A stretch of 64,000 bases of DNA, taken from positions 299,294 to 363,293 of the forward strand of contig CANUEZ040000114.1 in assembly GCA_948099385.1 (NCBI GenBank). Direction: 5' to 3'. Below are positions 10,168-23,125 of the stretch, one piece after another; position 1 is the stretch's first letter; the number at the start of each line of letters is the position of its first letter. Both the position numbers and the translations under genes were made by a program. The notes beneath the pieces were generated by a model, which ran no database searches, was not told where the DNA came from, and worked only from the letters and a program-made list of their open reading frames with translations. This stretch comes from Fasciola hepatica (Eukaryota > Platyhelminthes > Trematoda > Plagiorchiida > Fasciolidae).

Positions 10168-13100
10168 AAAGCTCATTTTCTCAAGCCTCGTCATTTCCTG
10201 AACCTCGGCTCCTTTAACGTGTGTACTCTCATGGAGGCCAATTCGCAGGCATGACAAGCACTCACAACGGACTCTCTGACGATTGATGTATGCTGTGTCA
10301 GTGGAACGTGTATTCAGGATTCGACCACTGCGACTCAATTAACTGCTCCTGGTATCTCGTCAAGGTATTTCCTGCGCACTTCGGGAGACAATGCATCTAG
10401 GACTGTGGATCAATGCGATGTAGGAATAATCCTGACTGACAAGGCTAAGGCCGGCCTTTTAGACTGTATACTGGTTAAAAGTCTATTATGTGCTTTAAGA
10501 CTCCAGAAATCGGTTGGCGTTCTAAAGGATAGCTGTGTAAGCCGCAGTTTGTTTGTGATCTCGGCAGACGCTCCAACAGACCGCAGCTATGACACGTAGA
10601 AGGATGAGTTCTACGATGGACTCTTGTGGGCAAGAGCAAAAGCTCTGACATTGTAGTGCTAGCAGGTGGTTTCAATGCATAAGTTGGCAAATTTAGTGCG
10701 TCGGAAGCTTGTTTAGGTGGGCGTTGTACCTTACCCGCTCAGCGCACAGCTAACGGGGATAGGCTTCTCCAGTTTTGTATAGACAACCGGTCATTCCTGT
10801 CTAGTACAAATTTCCGACACAGCTCGCGTCGCACAGTGACATGGAGCTCTAATTCCACAGGTACTTTGAGCCAGATCGATTATATCGCAATAAGTTACTG
10901 GTGATGCGGTTCTGTTCAGAACTGTAGGTCCTTCTGGTCGACGTACGTAGAGTCGGACCATGCGTTAGTTTTAATGATATTTGCGCCCCAGCTCCGTGGT
11001 CATCGACACAAATCGCAAACCCGGTTAGCCGTACAACGTTCGTCTGGTCCAGAATTTCGCGCCTGTCATGAACAGGAATCATCGCTTAAGCTAGGCTCTA
11101 CGGTGAACAGTAATATAGGTGAGAATTGGGCCCATATCAAACAGCAATGCACGTGGCAGCAGGTTTCGCCTGTCGTCCTAGATTTCATGTCCATCAAAGG
11201 CACTGGATTTCTCAAGTGTCGGTCAGTCTAATGGAGCAGAAGCATCAGCTCACGAACTTTGAGGAGATTAATAAAATAGGAAGACATGTCACAAAAAGCC
11301 TTGTGAATAATCGCGAAAATTGATGGGTCAAGGTGGCCAAAGAAAGGGAAGTAGCAGTTACTTCAGGTAACAGTCAACGGCTGTTCAAACGTATTCGCGA
11401 TACGGGTGGATAGCGAATTCCGGTCAGTGAAACGGTGTGCAAAAAAAGTGGAGAGCCTATTCGTGGCAAACAGCAAAGGCTTGACCGTTGGGCCGAATAC
11501 TTCAGGGGACAGTTTAGTTGGCCGCGCGCTAATGTAGTTACTTTCACGTAAAGAACTGCGATTCCTTGGGAAAACCAATTAAGCCCCCTTCGGAAGTGTA
11601 GGTAAAGTCAAGATTTCTGTTACTAAAGCGTAGAAAAGTGGCCAGTCCAGATGAAACATCCCATATTCTCTCCAGACTGGGTAGAGATGCCTCGATGAAA
11701 TTACTTACCACCTTGCTTCGTGACATTTTGAACGACGGGCGTAATCCTTTATTATGGGACGAGTCATTGATTGTGCCCATCTTTAAGAAGAAAATGCCTA
11801 ATTATTGTAATAGTCATTGTGGGTTTACTTCATTCCTGATAGACACAAGGTATTCGTCTCGACTGTGATGCGCTGTCTGACACTGGATCGCGAGAGGAAC
11901 GTCGGCAAACAACAGGGCGGATTCCGCCCAAGTCGAGTATGCATCGACCAGATTTTTACTCTTGAAATGGGTCGAACATACCGTTCACTGACAATACTGA
12001 CTTCCCTCGACTTGATAGGTTCTTTCGATCTAATGCTCTTCACCGAAAAGGTATGCCACAGTAGTTCGTGAACCACACTTCTGCCCGCGTGAGGGTTTAC
12101 AGTGAACTACCCAGTCCATTCGAAACGATCAGCGGTGTTCGACAAGGATGTCCCATTTCGGCATTCATGTTTAGCGTCGTCCTCGACGAGATGATTGAGA
12201 GCGCTATCAGGAAGTTGAAACGAAAAAACTTTTTCTCAGGCGAGCCATTAACCAACTCGAGCGTTCCAGGCCGGATTAAACAACCAATAGTCAATAAATT
12301 ATCGGACCACTCATGAAGTAACCCTTTTTTCTTATCGAGCATTCCGACGCAAAATAGGTCAACGGATCAATAATCAGTCTGGAAAAACATTTCTGTCAAT
12401 CTTATCGGCCCAACAAGGCTTGAACCTGACTGGATGCCCGAGTTCAGGAATGTTCGATTTTCGCTTTATATACAGCATGGTAATTTTTGTGAAAGACACA
12501 TATTTTGACGAGTTGGGGTTTTATCTTCTGGTTTTCCATAGCGGGCTGGAGTGATCGGAGTTGCAAGCAGAGATTGAGTGCGCAGGTTTTCCGAGGGTCA
12601 TAATCTACTAGGCGCCCTGCGAGATCTTCGGGATACCGGACGTGAAACTGGCTATGACCTAGATTTCGCCGACGACCTGGTCTGTTTGTTCGAATGTACG
12701 GATCATGCGCAACGTACATTCGTTTGACTCACAAGAGTTTTAGCTCCATTCGGCACGCGCTTTTCACTTCGAAGTGTAAAGTGATTTTACTAGACTGGAC
12801 GTCAACAGATCCGAGCTCGATGCTCGATTGAGAGATAACAATTCTCAACCGTTCCACTTACCTTGACAGCAGCTTGACGACAGATGGGAGCACAGTAGTA
12901 GGGGTGAGCACGCGTGCACAGTGCACACTGGACTGAAGCACCTGTGACGCCGACCTGATATTTCGTTGAAGTTGAAAAGTCATGTACTGTACCGCGAGGC
13001 GCAAAGTTCTGTTGTGTGGTTGCAAAACATAGTGTCTACATGCGGAAGATTTCCGTTGCTTTGAGTTTTTCGATCATCGATGTTTATGTAGTACTGTTAA

Positions 13101-13680
13101 GATTGAGTGGAGTAATCGGGTGGGCAATGCCGCGGCCAGAGACAGAGTATTGGGTTCAGAGAATATTCTGTCTCAGCGTATTCGGCTTAGTAGACTTCGG
13201 TGGTTGGGGCACGTGTTGTATATGGCAAACGCACGTCTGTCGTACCGTTTTCTGTGTTTTGTTCCCCCTTGCAAGTGGATGAAGTCACATGGGGGTCAAC
13301 AGATGATGTGGCAACGAGGAATGAGAAAATGTACAGCAAACCTAGTGTCTTCGTGGTTGGGGTCCAAAAGATTCCTCAACCAGTTGGCTGGAGACACTGA
13401 AGGATGTGGCAGTGAACCGTGAACAGTGGAGATCGTGTTGTCATTTTGTGAAGTCAGAACAATTGATCAGTGTGCTTTTGTGCAGTCAGACTGCGTGTTC
13501 CGTGTGCTGGCTACTAGGGCATTCTTTCCTTTTCTTATCCCTGTAGGTCCAATCTTTCTCACCCTGTATATTTATTCTTTCTGTTTCTACGTGCAACATG
13601 GTGACAGGGACAGTGATCGGTGGAGATCACCCTGCTATTTAACGCTGTGCGGTGACGATGATGAGAAAAATGCATAAAAT
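10168..13680 (+). mobile_element. RTE-like non-LTR retrotransposon, nearly full length, decayed
   Basis: The APE-type endonuclease begins near 10190 (LGSFNVCTLM, then CDVGIILTDKAKAGLLDCI). The RT region follows at about 11630-12700: FRPSRVCIDQIFTLE, SGVRQGCPISAFMFSVVLDE, and the catalytic FADD intact at 12665-12676. The C-terminal domain with RLSRLRWLGHVLYMANARL lies at about 13120-13420. Roughly 330 nt of unrelated sequence sits between RT blocks near 12310-12640. Many stops and frameshifts make it non-functional. The single-ORF layout (endonuclease, RT, RLRWLGHVLRM-type C-terminus) resembles RTE-clade elements; the clade is inferred, not proven. Confidence 0.85.
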
Positions 13681-14299
13681 GGAGTTTCATCGAATTTTAG
13701 GTTGGTTTCTCCATAGATTTGAATTTTTCATTTACGGTATTTTACCCTGACGACGACCTAATGTGAGAAGATTCACCAACAAATCCGTGTCGCTTAATGT
13801 GTAGGCGGGGCAATTTTGCTGCATATCGCGTGTGGAGATGCTTTTCGAGAAATTTGACATCAGTTGTTAGGTGGATGCGTTAGGTTTAAAAATACTTTTT
13901 TACGAGTCAGTAGTTCGAGTGCGGAGCAGTGAGCCATTTGATTATTTAGTCCGCCACGCAGACAAACCTTATTGCCACTGGCATCCAAAACTCTGTATTT
14001 GACGCGTTCTCTGAGCTCGAAGCTTTTGTTCCCCTATGTCCATGGACTAACATCTCTGATTAATTATCTCGTAACTCAAGGCTGGATTAACTTCTCGAAC
14101 GCGTTTCAAATAAGCATTGTTTTGCTCCACTTCAGTTCACTTTTGATAACCGTTTACCAAACTTCGAGGGTCGTAGTTATGTTTGCTGTCCCTCAGTACA
14201 AATTTCCCTTGGAAATCAAAACTGTCAAGATTGTGGTCAGTAATGGGAGAACTACAAATAATAGTATCAAATGGGTGGAGAAAGTGTGTTAGTTCAGGG

Positions 14300-14830
14300 G
14301 TGTTCATAATCTTGCCACTTCATGAAATATTGATAAATATTATCTGTACTGCCCTTGAAGATGCTCGGCGGCTTTCTGTTTTCAACCACTGGTGTCTCCG
14401 AAGCATTGCTCGTGCCTGGTGAGAACATCGGGTGAGCAAGGACAAGGTTCGTCGTCGTGTGTTCGGTGCTGATAGTCGCCCCCTAACAGAGGTAATCGCT
14501 CTTCACTTTCTCCGATGGCTTGGGCACATTTTTCATGTGTCTGCCCATTGTTTACCGTTTCGTGTTCTTTTTGCACGTGCTGGGCAAGGCTGGAAAAAAC
14601 GGTGTGGAGGTCAGGCAATGACCGGACTTGGGGGCATGAAGAAGTTAGCTTCGGCTTTGGCTTCGGTTGGTGCTTCCGCCTTCCTGGTTGGAACCCAAGA
14701 GATGAGGATTGCCGTTGGTTAGAAACGCTGAAAGATATGGTTCAGAACCAAATCCAGTGGCGCGAATAATGTATGGCCTGTCTGTTAACTTCCCGTTCCC
14801 CATACACAATTGAAGAACGGACAAAGAAAT
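14300..14830 (+). mobile_element. LINE 3' fragment (C-terminal domain)
   Basis: DARRLSVFNHWCLRSIARAW, then VRRRVFGADSRPLTEVIALH and LRWLGHIFHVS, are the C-terminal domain of the same LINE type, followed by LASALASVGASAFLVGTQE. It matches the 33560-34020 copy more closely than the others and so defines a second subfamily; both are followed by a (TA)n tract. It is 5'-truncated. Confidence 0.8.
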
Positions 14831-14967
14831 ATACAAAACGTGTACGGTGAAAATATAAAAAAAGCTTTCACTTGTAATCTTTATTCCGACTCTTAGTCCC
14901 CCACCCCTCGACTTTGCAATTTTCCTCTTTTGTTGTTGCGATGGCACCATGCTTTTTCTCATGCAGG

Positions 14968-14970
<3 letters not shown>

Positions 14971-15045
<75 letters not shown>

Positions 15046-15047
15046 TA
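14971..15047. repeat. (TA)n microsatellite
   Basis: About 77 nt of alternating TA with one TATG interruption. Tyr-Ile repeats in reading frames here are artefacts. Confidence 0.97.
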
Positions 15048-15524
15048 GTAAAGACTTGTTTCTCAAAAAAAATTGACCACATTCACGATGAACAAAAATA
15101 TATTATTTCAATACCTCCATACATGGTTTGAAAGCTAGATACAATCGCTGTAGCGAATTTGAATACAAAAACTCACTTTCAATAAATTCTGAGTGCTGCG
15201 CTTTTAGGTTGCAGCCGTTTCATCATCAGTTGATGTGATCTAATCACACTTGCGCACTAATGATGCAAACTTGACTGGTGTTGAAGCATTTGCGACCTAA
15301 AAAAAGCTGAGCTATCAGGAGCTAATGGGGACCATCGACATGAGCTGCCGCCACTACCAGACCTTTTTTGCAGTTTATTAAACCAGTTGACCTACTGTCC
15401 TAGGTCCTACGAGTAACTTCGAACGAGTACTGTTTCTTTGAGTGAAATTATGCTGGTATTCAGTATGCCAAGTGAGATTTTGTTTGAGTTGAGTGAGAAG
15501 TGGTTCTCATGAAGTTGGAATATG

Positions 15525-17300
15525 ATGATTTGGTTGCAAACACGTCCATTGAAGTTCCGATTACAAATTTCTAGCTTGAGAAATGACCGTGAGCAGTGGT
15601 GGATTGCGAAATGTAGGGAAATGGAAAAGACTGCGTCCATTGGCAATGCTCGCAACCTTTTCCGTTTGAGTAGAAGTACCGGTCCACGGAAACCTGGTGT
15701 AAGTGAGTTAATTTAGGAATTCGATGGCTCACTGATTCACTCAGGGACGTCGTCTGGAGCGTTGGGCAAAGCACTTTAGGGAACAATTCAGTTGGCCCAG
15801 TTCAACGCTGGAATCTCTAAATATACCTGCCAGAGAAACGATACAGGTGGATATCAGTCCCCCGTCAGAGATGGAGATTATGCGGGAGATGGGTTACTTG
15901 AAAAGGTACAAAGCCGCTGGACCGGATGGTTTATCTCCATCTTTTTTCAAGGATGAAGGCGAAGCTTTGGTTTAAGAGTTGGAAAAACTCCGTATTGTTT
16001 GGGATAGCGAGCAGATACCCAGGGAATGGTGTAAATCGGTGATTGTGCTGATTTACAAGGAAGGTGACAGGTCCTCCTGTGAAAACCAAAGAGGAATTAG
16101 CCTGGTGATTTTCGCGTCCAATTGCTCACCGGGCTTATTCTCCACCGATTATCCAGCGCCCGCGAAATGTATGCGTGTGAGAATCAAGCCGGTTTCAGAC
16201 CCGGTCATGGTTGTGTTGACCACATCTTTACTCTTCAACAAACCTTAGAACACAGACACATCTTCCGTAGGTCCACAATCTCGGTCTTTATTGATCTAAA
16301 GGCAGCGTTCAACTCAATCGACTGCACAGTCCTCTGGCGCTGCCTCTCATTGAAGAGTATGTCAGAGAAGTTCATTTCTCTTTTCCAAAGCTTGTGTGCA
16401 AACAGTCGAAGCCGAGTTCGTGCTCACGGCGATCTTTCACCCGAGTTCACCACGGATAGTGGTGTCCGTCAGGGTTGCCCTCATTCACCCTTCCTCTTCA
16501 ATTTTGTGATTGGATTCATTCTTCAGATAACCGTATCCTCGTGTGACAATAGTGGCATCAATTTTTGTTCAGGTAGTAAACTGCCCGACTAAGAATACGC
16601 AGACAATATTGCTCTTCTAAGTGAAGATCCAGGTAAGTTGCAAACTCCCTTAGATAGCCTTAACAACAATTTAGCAGTGTTTGGGATGCGTTTTGCATCT
16701 TCAAAGTGTAAATTTCTGTTGGCTCAACATCAAACCTTGTGTTATCAGGGAAGCGCTAGCTGAAGTGGATACATTTTGTTACCTGGGCAGTTACATCTCA
16801 CCAGGTGGACAGATAACGGACGAAGTGTCATCGCGTATACAGAAGTCGCGTTTGGCTTTTGGCAACCTCCGTCATCTGTGGCGTCGGCGTGACATCCGAT
16901 TATCTGATAAGGGTAAATTGTACAATGCAGTGGTTAGGTCCGTTCTTTTGTGCGGTTCAGAAACGTGGCCGTTGAGGATAAAAGATAGGCGAAGACTGTC
17001 GGTGTTCGAGCACCAATGTCTCCGTATCATTGCCCGAATAGGGTGGAAACACTGTATTGGCAATGCTGAGGTAAGGCGTAAGGTGTTGGGAATCAGAGGT
17101 CAGTCTGTGGATCAAGTACTGAATCTAAACAGATTAAGGTGGTTGGGACATGTGTTACGCATGTCCACGTATAGACTTCCTCAGCATGCGCTGTTCCCTG
17201 AGGCAAGTGGTGATTGGAAGGTAAGTCGAGGTGGTTAGTCCATGACATGGCAAAAAGGTATTAAAACCTTGATCAGTGGATTTTTTGATAATCGATTAGT
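15525..17300 (+). mobile_element. RTE-like LINE, 5'-truncated
   Basis: It opens in the linker before RT (RNDREQWWIAKCREMEKTAS), then has RT blocks ENQAGFRPGHGCVDHIFTLQ, STISVFIDLKAAFNSIDCTV and SGVRQGCPHSPFLFNFVIG. The catalytic motif at 16596-16607 reads YADN instead of YADD, so the second aspartate is lost. The C-terminal domain (VDTFCYLGSYISPGGQITDE, then LNRLRWLGHVLRMSTYRLPQ) is well preserved at 16760-17235. Several stops break the frame. No endonuclease is present. Confidence 0.88.
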
Positions 17301-18109
17301 TAAATGATGCTTGACTTGCGGGTAACCAACGAAGAAATGTGTGCTTCAAGCGCGTGATGGTATGATTTTCATAGCTTAGTCTGCTTATTGGACTTCTTCA
17401 GTGAGCTGAAAAACTGATTGTCAATGGCTAAGGTGTCTATTAGACACGCTACAACTATGCTCTTTGATTTGTGATATAATTCTGTCAACAAATATACTCC
17501 GGACCTACTGGGATTTGTGATAGCACGAATACCATACTTCTTCACTTCAGACTTAACAGAATTTTAGGTTTTGGAGGCTTTACATGTTTTGCTGTTGGTG
17601 TTGTCTACTTTCTTATGAAACCTTATATTTTTGTTTTAGTCAAACGCCAAACGACTTCTTTCATTGGCGAACAGTAATAAACTCAAAAGATGACGCATTT
17701 CTGTTCGCACTGAACGAAAGTAAATGAAAAATTATACATCCGTCTTTCAAGCTTCGTTTAGCTTCGCTCAGTATGCCATCAAATCGGATGGTGGTTGATT
17801 GCTACCATAGGCAAAAAAGATTGCTACAAGCATAACAATCTGCTACATGATTTGAAAATTAACCAATTTTTTAGTCTCCATAGTTTTGAAAATTGGTGTT
17901 GATCGTAGTTCACGCTGGTGGTTTTCAACAGCTTCTGATCGTTCACTTTGGCGTGTAGGTCACAAACATCTCGTCATCAGTCGCGGTAAGATCGTCAGTG
18001 CGCAAGCCTAGGTCATCATGCTCGTTATTATTTATAGAAATCTTGACCCTAGATTTGACCTTGCCCTCAGATGATTTTGATTGCAGACTTCCAGTTACAT
18101 AAATCTGAC

Positions 18110-18921
18110 CTTTTGTTCTGTTCTGTTCTGTTCAGACAACCACTAACCAAGCATTGGGTGCAGTGGCTTTAGTTGCTATCTCCTAGCGGCAGCCCAAAAA
18201 GGAAATAATGAAGGAGAAAAGAGTATGAAAGGAATAAGAGGAGATCTATTTTCATGGAATTAAGTCGATGAAGAAAGTTTGTGAAATGAAGAGCGCGATT
18301 GATCGCGGAATCTAGCCATATCCCCTGACGTATCTAACCATTGAGTAGGAGGGTCTCTTGGACCCCACCCAAGAAGTCTAACACGCTCTACATGGCCAAG
18401 TTCACAGGTTAGGCTTTTCATACCTTTCTTTCATGTCATAGACTGACCACATTTACTCATCTTTCAACTGGTACCCACCTCAGCAAACATAACACTCGAG
18501 GAATCTTGTCAGGGGACATGCGTAACACATGTCCCAACCATCTTAGCCTGGTTAGCTTAAGTATTTCATCTAATGATTTGGGTTCATGAACCTAAGACTT
18601 TCCGCCGAACCTGAGCATTGCTCACACGGTTTTCACACCAGATTCGAGGAATACTACGAAGACATTGGTGTTCAAATACCACCAATCTCCGTATATCCTC
18701 CAACCACAGTGGCCATGTCTCCGAACTATACGGAAGCAGTGACCTGACTACTGCAGCGTACACTCGACCCTTAATAGATAAACGGATGTCATGTCGACGT
18801 CACAGATGACTCAGTTTGTCAAATGCCGAGTGAGTTTTCTGTATACGCAAAGACACTTTATCGGATTTCCGACCTCCGGGTGAAATGCAACTGTTCAGAT
18901 ATCAGAACTTGTCTACCACGT
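18110..18921 (-). mobile_element. RTE-like LINE 3' end, 5'-truncated, with TTCTG/TTCAG tail
   Basis: On the - strand this is the C-terminal domain and 3' UTR of the same LINE family. The + strand left edge has (TTCTG)n running into TTCAG, i.e. the element ends in short tandem repeats as RTE-type LINEs do. Bases 18350-18921 are about 99% identical to 27598-28169 at a constant offset of 9248. It breaks off at 18921 into AT-rich DNA. Confidence 0.85.
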
Positions 18922-20250
18922 AAATATTTTAAAAATCAGTAACTTGATTTTTCTAATTTCCATTATACCTTCTGGATTTGAAAACTTGGTCATTTTTCCG
19001 TTGCCTCTATTTTTAGAAGCTTGACTGGCTCAATCTTCAGTTGTTTAGTTGGACTCGTGTACGCATGTGAAATTGGGTTTCCTGTCCATAAGTCGATGGG
19101 ATCGGGATTCATTTATTTTGTTTTTCATTTCTTGAAATAGTAGAATTTTTTTACTTGCAAGAAACTGTAAGTGCGACCCAGTTCAATGTGTCTGTTGATT
19201 AAATTCCATGGAGAATACCATCCAAGAACATCCGTGAGGATCTGGTTGTTATTTAATCCATAACGTTAGCTGTATCCGGGTTGGAAGTACATCCTTCTCG
19301 ATCCTCGTGGGCGAATATTAGCGAAAATGGATTGTCTCGTAGCTAGTTTGTGCTCAAACATTCACGTGGCAACCAGTGAGCTTGTCCATATAAAACGTGT
19401 TAGATTTCATGAGTGGGGTTCAAGAGATCTTCCCACTACGTGGTTGGCTTAGCTGGAGGACGTAGATCAGTGTCGCGATCAATGGCTCTCTTGTATTCAA
19501 AAACCTTATTTGTCGACTTGATACTACTTGTAGTTTTCTTCTTATCCTTCCCATGCTCATGTTTTCTCCCATTATTTGCGATTAAGGTTGGCGCTGAGAG
19601 GTGGCAACCAGAACTGCCGCACCCAGTGCGTCATTAATAGTTGTTTGGACTGAACTAGTAACTTCCCTCCCAGCATGGCCGATGTAGCACTTATCACAGT
19701 TCTTGGATTTGAGCTTGTGCATAACGTTTCTTCATCAGTTGTGTTGTAACTTTCGATTTTTTGAATATCGATGGTGAATATAATTTTGGATAGTGATGCA
19801 ATATACCAGAATAACCACCGGATGGGATGACTAAACAAACCAAAATAGAATAGTAAACTGTGAGACTGTCCTGTAACATGCAAGTTCAAGACTAAATAAA
19901 CGTTTTGGTTTGCATCTCAATGAATTGGTATTGTCAGATTTCTCCTATGGGCACTTTTCCACAATCAGATGTCAGAAGGACTACGAGGATGAACAAATCA
20001 AACAGGGTTTACTGGGGATAAAATATAAGCGTAATAGAATTTGCCAGTGATATATTTTTATGTTGCCAGATTTGAGTCACCAAGATTGATTCAATATTTG
20101 CTCTCTTCTGATCAGTTCACAAAGCTTTTTTATACGTTTATTCCGTATATTTCTTATAATTCGTTTATCTTGTTTTGTTACTGGTAGTTGGGATCCGTCG
20201 ATACTAATGTTCTTTCTTCATAGTGATACTAAAATGTTATTTTTTCGTAG

Positions 20251-20391
20251 GGCTTCGCTGCACATCTATGAGCTAATCAATTGTCGCTGGGCCGATGAGG
20301 TGACACAGCAACTGGACAACTTGCAATCTCAGGCTTTGTCTGCACGGCAGAGTAGTCAGAACGATTGCACCCCTGGATCGGTTGGCGATAG
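20251..20391 (+). CDS. TRIM37: TRIM37 exon 4 (RING to B-box linker)
   Basis: Acceptor TTTTTTCGTAG, donor GTGAGT; phase 2 on both sides. It encodes predicted residues 65-112. ASLHIYELINCRWADEVTQQ is highly similar to the segment after the RING in vertebrate TRIM37 (the NCRWAEEVTQQLD run). A less conserved polar linker up to the B-box follows. The last two bases AG join A of exon 5 to give Arg112. The linker helix packs the RING against the B-box in TRIM proteins. Confidence 0.96.
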
Positions 20392-20734
20392 GTGAGTGCT
20401 GCTATGATTGAAAATTACTATACGATTGTAATTTTCTATTGTTTGTCTTTATGGGAAGTGTGACATTAAATATTTTGAATACCGACTTGTACCACTGACA
20501 TTCCTAAATAATAACTACAGATTCCAATGGTTATCCGTGACTCTTTTTTAAACATGCGGTGATTTGGACAGTAGCTGGACGATAGGTTTATGAATGTTGG
20601 CCTATTCGAGTCTGCTTCACGGCTGTGTCACAAGCGAGATCGCCGTGCTCCAGTTCGCTGATGTTTTCAATCACCATCAGATGCATATACGTACACCTGC
20701 AGTGGGAGAACCGTGCCACGTAGGTACAAGTGTC

Positions 20735-21010
20735 GTGGGGTATGCGTACTACTTACTGAGGAAGTAAGTAATTGACTTCTCAAAATAATTATGGACAGCT
20801 GTGGATTGATAATAAACGCGACTACGTCAGAGCAACCAAACGCAATAGGGAAATGGAAGGCATGCAAACTACACGATTGCATCCTCCGTCTGAATAACAG
20901 CTGCCTTCAAGCGGACTGGACATATATTACGCAAATAAGCATTCTTGTTATGTGATTGATTTTGGCCATGTCCAAACAAGAATCTGCGCACGTCCTCCGG
21001 ATTATAACAC
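20735..21010. repeat. Unclassified repeat family C, copy 1
   Basis: It shares a series of blocks with 24685-24985 in the same orientation: TACTAC...AGTA, AATTA.GGAC, CG..TACGTCA, AAGGCAT.CAAAC, GCATCCTCC and CGGATTATAACAC near the end. Divergence is high. No coding potential or Pol III boxes seen. Confidence 0.6.
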
Positions 21011-21049
21011 AAGCAATCCATGCGCCGTCACGCACCACTGATGCTGAAC

Positions 21050-21085
21050 TACATAAGGTCCGAGTAGGTTAGATGTGGTAGTCAG
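21050..21085 (-). repeat. SINE family A fragment
   Basis: The - strand reads ACCACATCTAACC...GGACCTTATGTAGTTC, matching the SINE-A body. It abuts the left arm of the inverted repeat around a (TA)n tract. Confidence 0.6.
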
Positions 21086-21090
21086 CCAAG

Positions 21091-21134
<44 letters not shown>

Positions 21135-21169
21135 ATAAATGTCGCTTGGCTGACTGCCATGCCTAACAG
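21076..21169. repeat. 17-bp inverted repeat enclosing (TA)n
   Basis: GGTAGTCAGCCAAGCGA on the left and the reverse complement of GGCAGTCAGCCAAGCGA on the right flank an AT-alternating core of about 55 nt. One mismatch in 17. The whole can fold as a long hairpin. Confidence 0.85.
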
Positions 21170-22480
21170 GAAATGGTTGGGGTAGAGCCCCATCAACTGG
21201 GACTGAGATGGTTCGCTTGCTAAGAAGTCTTGATGTCCATAATGCAAGAGCGAAGGAGAACCCCAACCGTGTGCAGTTTCGCCAGACCTTCGTGCCAAAT
21301 TCGACCAAGGACTTTAGGGATGTCAAGCGAGATCAATTGTGTTTCTCCGTAGTTGTTGAGTGCGGCCGGCCAGGAACGCGAGACGAGAGCCGACAAATCA
21401 CCAGTGGAACGACAAGGTTGGAATCCGTATTGTCGATCGCCCAGTAGTCCCTCTTGTTCGAGGAACACACGGTTGGTTGGAGATGACAGTCTCGAATACT
21501 TTCGAAATATTAGGTGTGTAGGAAACAGGATCATAGTTGTTCGGATCAGAAAGATCACCGCGTCTTGGATTAGGAAAAAATACGGCGTGTTTCCAAGAGG
21601 TCGGAGAAGTACAGAGAGAGAAGCGATTCAGGGGCACACATTTAAAGTACAGTGGGTGGTGTACTGTCCTGACAGGGTGGTTTGCACACGTTCAGAGAAT
21701 GCAGCGCTTGGTGGGTCTTCCTTGTGCTAATGTGAGGTAAGAAATGAGAGACAGAGTAAAGTGAAGAAACTGGAGAAGTTGGATGGGAGGGTAAGGTAAG
21801 GTGGATCCGGAGGCAAAAACGTCAGCTTTTTCGTGTGGTTCACAGGCAAGATCACCAGAGGAATTACAGATGGGAAGGGGAAAAAGTTGCGGGAGACTGC
21901 TTTGGTAAAGTACCAAAATATTTGGCTGCCGGTGGCAGCTGGGAGTAAGCGTTCGGCTTTACAGCGGACTGAGCGTTCTTTGGTTGGTGAGCATCTGTTC
22001 TTAGCTTGCACGAAGCGGTGTTAGGAGTCAGTAAAGGGTGAGCGACGTTCGCGTTGAAATGTCGAACGCTTCCAGCGTACAGCACGATCACATGCGTGGT
22101 TGAACCACTCGGATGATTCGGGTTTTCCGGGTTTGCAAGTGTGGGATAAAGAGATCCATACCTTGTAAAGCAATGCTATGAAGAGGAGTGACAGTTATAG
22201 TTGAGGAATTGGAGTTGGATGGTGTCTGATGAGAGAGATTTGAGTTTCTGTCAAGAGTAGAGCAAGGGGAGAAGATTTTGAGAAATTCTTGCACAGAACC
22301 AATGTTGTGGTGCAGTCCGCGAATGTTAGTGAGGACGATGAGTTCGTAGTTGCTTTGCGAGTGAACAGAGCGAGCGAGAGCTTGTGAGATCGTATGTTTT
22401 CATGATTCATATTGTGAGTAAGAAACCGGAAACCATGATCCTGAGATTTAAAGTGGCGAACCACATAAGGCCTCAATAAG
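21130..22480 (-). mobile_element. Jockey/CR1-like non-LTR retrotransposon fragment
   Basis: On the - strand, endonuclease-region remnants lie at about 22090-22480, then a linker with WFNHACDRAVRWKRSTFQRE-type sequence near 22000-22100. RT blocks follow: GDLSDPNNYDPVSYTPNISK, GLLGDRQYGFQPCRSTGDLS and GETQLISLDIPKVLGRIWHE. These match jockey/CR1-type RT rather than the RTE-like LINE that dominates the window. The RT ends before its catalytic motif at the (TA)n hairpin. Frames are shifted several times. Confidence 0.82.
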
Positions 22481-22519
22481 TCGATAGGTTTTTGGGTATG
22501 AAGAAAGTGAGTATAGAAC

Positions 22520-22740
22520 TACAGTTAATAACACCAAACAGAAAAGAGCGACTGCTCGCGAAAGTTAGCCATATCCTCCAGTGTGTCTAACTATTGGTGG
22601 ATGGATCTCTTGTATCCCCATGAGGAGACCAAACGCTCTAAACATGACTAATTTCACTGGTTAGGCCTTTCAATCCTTTCTTCCTTTTCATGAACTGACC
22701 ACTCTTGTTAATCTTACAACTCTCACTGTAGTTCTCCTTA
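22520..22740 (-). mobile_element. RTE-like LINE 3' UTR fragment
   Basis: Resembles the segment at 27530-27740 (GAGCG..ACTG.TCGCGA, TAACCAT..CCTC.AGTGT, GTCTAAC.ATTG..TGG, TTAGGC.TTTCA). Diverged, no coding part. Confidence 0.6.
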
Positions 22741-22794
22741 GAGCTTACCTCGTTTAAATGACTACGAAATTACATTAATGTAGTAACTAAGCTC

Positions 22795-23125
22795 TGCAGA
22801 TTGTTCACAACATAATTCCTTCGTTGTATTTAGGCCCCTACAGAGAAGTCATCCATCACAGAAGTCAGCCGCGGCGTCAGTGGTGGAAGGGTGCCATATC
22901 ATGTAGAATATATTGTGTGCAACATACCGTTAAAAGTCAGTCTGAATGGCTTAGTGGTTAGGTGTTCGACTATCAATCGTTCACTTCTGGTTCGATTCCC
23001 AATGAGGACTCGGTGAATATGCACTGCTGATGATTTCTAACAAAGGCGAGACACGTGTGCATTGCTTCCAAGGTTTTCAGTGGTGAGTTGAGCGTGGACA
23101 CTGCATGAAAAACCTTATTATTGAT
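22795..23125 (+). repeat. Composite tRNA-derived SINE, family B, copy 1
   Basis: A 5' module (CCTTCGTTGTATTTAGGCCC...CAGAGAAGTC) is followed by a tRNA-like part with box-A-like TGGCTTAGTGGTTAGG and box B GGTTCGATTCC at 22989-22999. A 3' module (TTCTAACAAAGG..AG, GGTTTTCAGTGGTGAG, CACTGCATG) follows. The same three modules occur at 41195-41560 and 60144-60485. Confidence 0.82.

Larger units (their letters stand above)
7883..20250 (+). other. TRIM37 intron 3, about 12.4 kb
   Basis: Donor GTGAGT at 7883, acceptor TTTTTTCGTAG at 20250. It holds a pyrimidine-rich tract, a SINE, four decayed LINE copies and two (TA)n tracts. Stretches 7883-9200, 13690-14290, 15050-15520, 17300-18100 and 18925-20250 show no gene or recognisable element beyond simple sequence. 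Confidence 0.9.
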
